DNA of 64,000 bases, from contig NZ_CP134227.1 in assembly GCF_031656915.1 (NCBI RefSeq), forward strand, positions 2,232,001-2,296,000, written 5' to 3'. Under the pieces are notes generated by a model. The model was given only the letters and a program-made list of their open reading frames with translations. It had not been told where the DNA came from and did not search any database. This document shows, in pieces, positions 59,662-64,000 of the stretch. Made by a program: the position numbers and the translations under genes. This stretch comes from Nocardioides marmorisolisilvae. GTDB lineage: Bacteria; Actinomycetota; Actinomycetes; Propionibacteriales; Nocardioidaceae. Within the stretch, counting starts at the first letter, position 1. Every line of letters begins with the position of its first letter.

Positions 59662-60926
59662 GCTGCACCGCCCATCGAACCCGTGCGAGCCGCATCCGGC
59701 ACGCCGCGTTCCGACAGATCTAGCGGCTTGGGCCACCAACGGTGCTCATAGCCAGAGAACTTGTTTTCAAGGCCAGGCAGCACCTTCGATGTGAAAAGAT
59801 CGATGTTCTGTCGTGCTAGCTCGTCCGGCATGTCGCCGAGGTGCAGCAATGAGATCCAGTTGCCGATATTGAGTCGGTCCGCCGCGTCGGAGAGCCGATC
59901 CCTGACGGTGCTTGGGCTGCCCGCGATCACGATGCCCGAGTCGACGAACTCGTCCCAGGTCAAGTCACGTGCTGCGGCGAAGGTGTCGCGTCTTGCGCCA
60001 CCGGGGGCATCCTTGGGCGGTACCGCAGCGCGCAACGAGTCGAGGCTCTTGTATCCGGGCGCTTCGGCATAGCCGGGATACACATGGCTGAGTCGTTGAT
60101 AGAAGTATTTGACGTGCGGCTCGTAGAGCCGGCGCGCCTCTTCGTCTGTGTCAGCTACCAGAATCGTCTGCACCATGCCAGCGCGGTACGGGTTGCGATC
60201 GCGACCCATCGCATCGACCCTCGCCCAGTACTTCTTCATGTTCGCCTCCGCGAAGTCGGACCCGAAGAAGGAGAGGAAGGTGTAAGGGATGTCGTGCTTG
60301 ACCGCGAAGTCAAACGTCTCTACGGATCCGCTTCCGGGAGCCCAGATTGGAGGATGGGGTTTCTGCAAAGGGCGCGGCCACGGGTTGACGTAGCGAAGTT
60401 TATTGAACTCACCGTTGAACGAGAAGACGTCGGGCTCTGTCCACGCGCGCTTGATGAGCTCAAAGCCCTCGTTGTAACGCGCGCGCGTAGTCCGCGGCTC
60501 AACACCGTACACGAAGTTCGTGTCCTGGCTCGTGCCCATCGGAAAACCGGCAATGATCCGGCCACCGGTGAGAACGTCCAGGAGTGCCGTCTCCTCAGCG
60601 ATCCGGATGGCGGGGTTATAGAGCGGGATCGAGTTGCCCATCACGAGGAGTGCCGATTTCGACGTGCGGCGGGCGAGGGCGGCCGTCATCAGTCCGGGGT
60701 TGGAGACCAGCCCGTATGCGTTGTTGTGGTGCTCATTCAAGCCCAAGCCATGGAACCCCGAGGCGTCGGCCAGTTCGAGCTGATTCAGGTAGGTGTTGTA
60801 GAGCCCATGCACTCGTCGCGAGTCTCCGAGCGACGCAGGGAGATCAACCCACGAACTCCGATACTTCTCCGAGAAGTCTGCAGGGAGGGCGTCGAAGGGC
60901 ATGAAGTGGAAGTAGATGAATCGCAT
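59658..60926 (-). CDS. LLM-class flavin-dependent monooxygenase
   Basis: 422 residues. Luciferase-like TIM barrel: GLGLNEHHNNAYGLVSNP near residue 60, MGNSIPLYNPAIRIAEETALLDVLTGGRIIAGFPMG near 95-130, and PWPRPLQKPHPPIWAPGSGS near 185. The C-terminal IVIAGSPSTVRDRLSDAADRL is the usual end of the family. It needs reduced FMN and O2; the FMN reductase at 45845 is a likely partner. It is the first gene of its operon, 64 bp from operator copy 3. Candidate reactions are Baeyer-Villiger or hydroxylation; the substrate is unknown. Confidence 0.9.
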   Translation of the reverse strand: MRFIYFHFMPFDALPADFSEKYRSSWVDLPASLGDSRRVHGLYNTYLNQLELADASGFHGLGLNEHHNNAYGLVSNPGLMTAALARRTSKSALLVMGNSIPLYNPAIRIAEETALLDVLTGGRIIAGFPMGTSQDTNFVYGVEPRTTRARYNEGFELIKRAWTEPDVFSFNGEFNKLRYVNPWPRPLQKPHPPIWAPGSGSVETFDFAVKHDIPYTFLSFFGSDFAEANMKKYWARVDAMGRDRNPYRAGMVQTILVADTDEEARRLYEPHVKYFYQRLSHVYPGYAEAPGYKSLDSLRAAVPPKDAPGGARRDTFAAARDLTWDEFVDSGIVIAGSPSTVRDRLSDAADRLNIGNWISLLHLGDMPDELARQNIDLFTSKVLPGLENKFSGYEHRWWPKPLDLSERGVPDAARTGSMGGAA

Positions 60927-60989
60927 AGAGGATGACCTCGAAGTCCATGGTTGAGTCGCTGGCTGGCCCGCGTGAGTGGGAACCGTACT

Positions 60990-61007
60990 ACCTTCCTAAC
61001 GTTAGGT
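60990..61007. promoter_or_regulatory. Regulon operator copy 3 (CTTCCTAACGTTAGGTCA)
   Basis: It shares the CTAACGTTAG core and GGT flank with copies 1 and 2. It lies between the divergent LLM monooxygenase (60926) and nitroreductase (61048) genes, so it can control both operons. Confidence 0.78.
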
Positions 61008-61047
61008 CAACGCTTAAGATGGCCACCAAGCCATGACTGGAGATGTG

Positions 61048-61686
61048 ATGACAACCTTGCTGCCCCTGACCCCCGACGAGCTCCTGACCACTACGCGGGC
61101 CGTACGCAAACGCCTCGATCTGGACAGACCGGTGCCCCGGAGCGTGGTCGCCGAATGTGTTGCGGTCGCGGCGCAGGCGCCGTCCGCGAGCAACGTGCAG
61201 CCATACCGCTTCATGGTGGTTGACGCCCCTCCGGTTAGAGCCGCAATTGCCGATTTGTACCGATCTGGATATGACCGGTACAACGGACCACGCACGAGTC
61301 CGAACGATCAGGAGCGGCCTGAACACCCACTACAGAGCTCCTCGGACCACCTGCGCGATCACATGCATAACGTCCCGATGCTGGTCATCCCCTGCTTTAT
61401 GGGCAATCTGGCGGAGCCCCGGTCATCAGCCCTTCGGGCGGGCCAGTGGGGCTCCATCCTTCCGGCTGTGTGGAGCTTCATGCTCGCCCTGCGCGCTCGG
61501 GGGCTTGGCAGCGTGTTCACGGCGGTCCACCTCGCACATGAGGGCGAGGTAGCCGAGATGCTCGGGATCCCCTATCCCGATGTCTCACAAGTCGGGCTGC
61601 TACCCGTGGCCTATACGCGGGGAACAGACTTCAGGCCGGGGACGCGCGCTGATCCTGGGCAGACAACCCGCTGGAACCACTGGTGA
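61048..61686 (+). CDS. Nitroreductase family flavoprotein
   Basis: 212 residues from ATG 61048 (GGAG 5 bp upstream); an in-frame ATG at 61033 would add five residues. Motifs: TTTRAVRKRLDLDRPV near the N-terminus (FMN phosphate contact), AQAPSASNVQPYRFMVV near residue 45 and a C-terminal GLGSVFTAVHLAHEGEVAEMLGIP near 155. The family reduces nitro groups, enones or flavins with NAD(P)H. It may be a second source of reduced flavin or a reductase of a pathway intermediate. It overlaps the C-N hydrolase gene by 4 bp. Confidence 0.87.
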   Translation: MTTLLPLTPDELLTTTRAVRKRLDLDRPVPRSVVAECVAVAAQAPSASNVQPYRFMVVDAPPVRAAIADLYRSGYDRYNGPRTSPNDQERPEHPLQSSSDHLRDHMHNVPMLVIPCFMGNLAEPRSSALRAGQWGSILPAVWSFMLALRARGLGSVFTAVHLAHEGEVAEMLGIPYPDVSQVGLLPVAYTRGTDFRPGTRADPGQTTRWNHW

Positions 61687-62462
61687 GGGACAGCGCCAAC
61701 TCGCCCCTGTCGGTCACGCTGGTCCAGGCGGCGGCAGGGCTCGTCCCCGAGGCAAACCGTGATCGCCTGAAGGAACTAGTGGCGGGTCGTAGCGGCTTGG
61801 TTGTCCTTCCTGAGGCGTACGCCCGCGATTTCGGTAGGGCCGGGACGCAAGTTGGCCCGTTCGCGGAACCGCTCGATGGGCCGTTCGTCGAGGAGTTAAC
61901 CAAGGTGGCAGGAGACGCCACCGTCGTGGCCGGGATGTTCGAGGTCAGCGGTGACCCGGAGCGCCCATTCAATACCCTTGTCGTGGTCGATCGCGCGGGA
62001 CTGCGGGCGTCGTATCGTAAAATCCACTTGTACGACGCCTTCGGCTATCGCGAGTCCGATCGGTTGAGCGCTGGCGTCACTTCACCAGTAAGCGTCGAAG
62101 TGGGTGGCATCACCGTCGGACTAATGACCTGCTATGACCTGCGATTTCCAGAACTCGGACGAGCGCTCGTCGACCGAGGCAGCGAACTGATCGTCGTATC
62201 TGCCGCCTGGCTCGACGGGCCGCACAAGATCCGGCACTGGTGGGCGCTACTAGCGGCGCGAGCAATCGAAAATACCGTCTACGTAGCCGCCGCCGCCCAA
62301 CCGGCACCACGCTACGGCGGCTATTCGGCGCTGCTCGACCCTTACGGCCAGACCCTTGCCTCGGCCGGTCCCGGCGAGGGCCAAGTCATCGGCGAGGTCG
62401 ATCAAAGGGTCATCGCGCTGGCCCGATCGGAGAATCCCTCGCTCAACAACCGACGGATGTGA
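61683..62462 (+). CDS. Carbon-nitrogen hydrolase (nitrilase superfamily amidase)
   Basis: 259 residues from the GTG overlapping the nitroreductase stop. The Glu-Lys-Cys triad is visible: Glu in LVVLPEAYARD near residue 40, Lys in SYRKIHLYDAFG near 117 and Cys in GLMTCYDLRFPELGRAL near 148, followed by AAWLDGPHKIRHW. It hydrolyses an amide or nitrile. It suggests that the pathway substrate, or an intermediate, has a C-N bond, or that the enzyme repairs a side product. Confidence 0.9.
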   Translation: MRDSANSPLSVTLVQAAAGLVPEANRDRLKELVAGRSGLVVLPEAYARDFGRAGTQVGPFAEPLDGPFVEELTKVAGDATVVAGMFEVSGDPERPFNTLVVVDRAGLRASYRKIHLYDAFGYRESDRLSAGVTSPVSVEVGGITVGLMTCYDLRFPELGRALVDRGSELIVVSAAWLDGPHKIRHWWALLAARAIENTVYVAAAAQPAPRYGGYSALLDPYGQTLASAGPGEGQVIGEVDQRVIALARSENPSLNNRRM

Positions 62463-62465
62463 GCA

Positions 62466-62999
62466 CGTGGTCAAGTCCCTCGTAGTGGTGTAGCGCTTCG
62501 CGTTCCTTCTTCTTCTTCGGGTTAGGCGGTCAGTGCGGGCAGGTCGTCAGCTCCGATCTCGGGTCCGGTGGTGGGCACGATGTTGACGCGGCAACGGGCC
62601 AGGACCTCGAGTCCGAGGTAGCGGCGCCCCTCTGCCCACTCGTCGGTCTGCTCGGCCAGCACGGCGCCGACCAGGCGCACGATGGCCTCGCGGTTCGGGA
62701 AGATCCCGACCGCGTCGGTGCGCCTGCGGATCTCGCGGTTGAGGCGCCCGGCGGGGTTGGACCAGATCTGGGTCCACACGTCCTTCGGGAAGGCCGTGAA
62801 CGCGAGGGTGTCCGCGCGAGCGGTGTCGAGGTGCTCGTGGACCTCGGGCAGCTTCTCCTCGATGTAGTCCAGGAGTGGTCGAACTGCGCGCGCACCGCGG
62901 GCGCATCGGGCTGGTCGTAGACGGAGTGCAGCATCGCCTTGACCGCCGGCCACATCGCCTTCGGCGTCACCGACATCAGGTTCGCGGCGTAGATTGCGT
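62466..62999 (-). pseudogene. IS256-family transposase remnant (3' end only, frameshifted)
   Basis: The minus strand encodes the C-terminal third of an IS256-type transposase: NLMSVTPKAMWPAVKAML in one frame (to about 62878), then LLDYIEEKLPEVHEHLD, VWTQIWSNP-GRLNREIRRRTD and EGRRYLGLEVLARC in the next frame, ending at TAA 62522. A residue is also missing within the WSNNP motif. The DDE catalytic region is absent. 62467-62491 resembles the terminal repeat of such elements. It is certainly inactive. Confidence 0.85.
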
Positions 63000-63929
63000 G
63001 TTGGGTGTCCGGGTTCGTGCGAGCGCCTTCTCCTTGATGATGAGGTCTGCGTGGAGGTAGATCTGGGTGGTCTCGACACTGACGTGCCCCAGCCAGAGCG
63101 CGACCACGCTCGTGTCGACGCCGGCGTGCAGGAGCCGCATCGCGGTGGTGTGACGCAACACGTGTGCGGTGACCTTCTTCTCGCGCAGCGAGGGACAGTG
63201 CTTTGCTGCGGTGTCGACGTGGTGGGCGATGCGGTGTTCGATCGCGTCCGGGCTGAGCTGGTTGCCTCGGCGGGTGGCGAACAATGGCTCAGCCGGGCTG
63301 TCGCGTCGTTCAGTGAGCCAGTGGCGCAATACGTTCACGGTGGCGGTGGTGAGCGGAGTGATGCGTTCCTTGCGTCCCTTGCCGTGACAGGCGACATGCG
63401 CCCCGGTGCCCAGCGAAACGTCGCGACTGGTCAGGCCGATCAGCTCGGAGACTCGCAGCCCGGGGGTGAGGGCGAGCAAGAGCATGGCGTGATCGCGTCG
63501 TCCCGTCCATGTCGTTTGGTCGGGGGCATCGAGCAGCGCGTCGACCTCGGCCTCGGTGAGGTAGCTGATGGTGGCGTGGTCAAACCTCTTGGGTGGGATC
63601 GCCAACACCCGGGCGATGGTCTCGGAGTGCTCGGGGTGAGCGAACGCAGCGAATCGGAACAGTGAATGGATTGCCGACAACCGCGCGTTCCGGGTTCGGA
63701 TGCTGTTGCCACGATCGCGTTCGAGGTGGTCGAGAAACCCTGCGATCAGAGCGGCGTCGAGGTCGGCGAAGTCCAACAGGGCTGGCGTGCGGCCTGTGCG
63801 GTCGGCGGCGAAGGCGAGCAGGAGCCGCCAACTGTCGCGGTAGGCGGCGACTGTATGGGGACTGGCGCCGCGCTGCCGGATCAGCCGGTCGGTGAAGAAC
63901 GCCTGCAGGGTGGGAGCCAGCATGCTCAT
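62976..63929 (-). CDS. Tyrosine recombinase, C-terminus replaced at an IS256 junction
   Basis: 317 residues from the ATG overlapping the previous gene stop. N-terminal SAM-like core-binding domain (about 1-100). In the catalytic domain the residues are visible: Arg in LTPGLRVSELIGL, Lys in GKGRKERITPL, HxxR in THVLRHTTAM (as HVLRHT), His in LGHVSVE and Tyr in TTQIYLHAD. After KEKALAR the sequence changes to a short PNTQSTPRT tail that reads into the IS256 remnant. All catalytic residues are intact, so activity may remain. It resembles the multi-gene recombinase modules of transposons such as Tn554-type elements. Confidence 0.88.
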   Translation of the reverse strand: MSMLAPTLQAFFTDRLIRQRGASPHTVAAYRDSWRLLLAFAADRTGRTPALLDFADLDAALIAGFLDHLERDRGNSIRTRNARLSAIHSLFRFAAFAHPEHSETIARVLAIPPKRFDHATISYLTEAEVDALLDAPDQTTWTGRRDHAMLLLALTPGLRVSELIGLTSRDVSLGTGAHVACHGKGRKERITPLTTATVNVLRHWLTERRDSPAEPLFATRRGNQLSPDAIEHRIAHHVDTAAKHCPSLREKKVTAHVLRHTTAMRLLHAGVDTSVVALWLGHVSVETTQIYLHADLIIKEKALARTRTPNTQSTPRT

Positions 63930-64000
63930 CGCGGCGCTCCCAGGTAGCTCTCCAGCCGCTGGCCGGCGGCGGCCATCAGCTCGGGGGACGCCGAGAGATA
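63926..64000 (-). CDS. 3' end of an upstream gene in the recombinase module (partial)
   Basis: The minus-strand frame from the window edge gives 24 residues ending LMAAAGQRLESYLGAPR and a TGA that overlaps the recombinase ATG. Too little is visible to name it, but tandem recombinase modules usually have a second recombinase in this position. Confidence 0.5.
   Translation of the reverse strand, partial: YLSASPELMAAAGQRLESYLGAPR

Noticed and set aside
1-64000. CRISPR array, rRNA genes or phage structural genes
   Set aside because: No regularly spaced repeats, rRNA-like sequence or capsid/tail-type proteins were seen on reading either strand.

Overview
The window is high-GC actinobacterial DNA, most likely from a Nocardioides-like member of the Propionibacteriales. 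The evidence is GTG/TTG starts, tightly overlapping ATGA/GTGA gene junctions, a CobN/ChlID-type cobaltochelatase, a CobIJ fusion, and a glpD-tetR-flavoprotein-diacylglycerol kinase cluster like that of mycobacteria. The genus call is inference.

Layout. 1-6.7 kb: the end of a ZIP metal transporter with a tandemly duplicated 3' end, an EEP-fold hydrolase, a PIG-L deacetylase, a membrane flippase-like protein overlapping a glycosyltransferase, a PAP2 phosphatase and a histidine phosphatase. 6.7-29.1 kb: an almost complete aerobic cobalamin pathway (cobN-F-Q-K-U; a Ni/Co permease; cobD-S-T-B/C-O and chlID; cobL; cobG-H-IJ-M and bluB) in five transcription units. Four units have their own cobalamin riboswitch; cobL shows none. 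CobA (SUMT) is not in the window. CobG ends early, before the cysteine-rich C-terminus expected of the family, and CobB is fused to the CobC aminotransferase. 29.2-35.4 kb: an unassigned alpha/beta hydrolase, then a diacylglycerol kinase / FAD oxidase (alkyl-DHAP-synthase-like) / TetR / glycerol-3-phosphate dehydrogenase cluster. 35.5-39.1 kb: a three-gene acyl-CoA (probably alicyclic acid) catabolic operon with a divergent TetR gene and two identical-architecture operators. 39.4-41.2 kb: a Tat-exported metallophosphoesterase.

41.5 kb to the window end appears to be a genomic island. A 50-nt 3' half of a tRNA-Tyr gene, followed by a strong terminator, sits at 41472-41577. Its orientation says the element lies to the right. 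The island carries an intact IS21-family element (41958-44594, 6-bp target duplication), an 18-kb catabolic block of lower GC by eye, a degenerate IS256-type remnant, and a tandem tyrosine-recombinase module running off the window.

The catabolic block holds an RbsABC-like importer, an LLM flavin monooxygenase with FMN reductase and nitroreductase partners, an acyl-CoA ligase, two SDRs, an SCP2-type thiolase, an SMP-30 lactonase, an L-2-hydroxyglutarate oxidase-like enzyme, a DUF3237 protein, a C-N hydrolase and a TetR regulator. Three copies of one near-identical 18-bp palindrome lie in its three main promoter regions. This suggests a single TetR-controlled regulon for uptake and breakdown of an unidentified substrate. 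I regard this block as the best candidate for an undescribed system.
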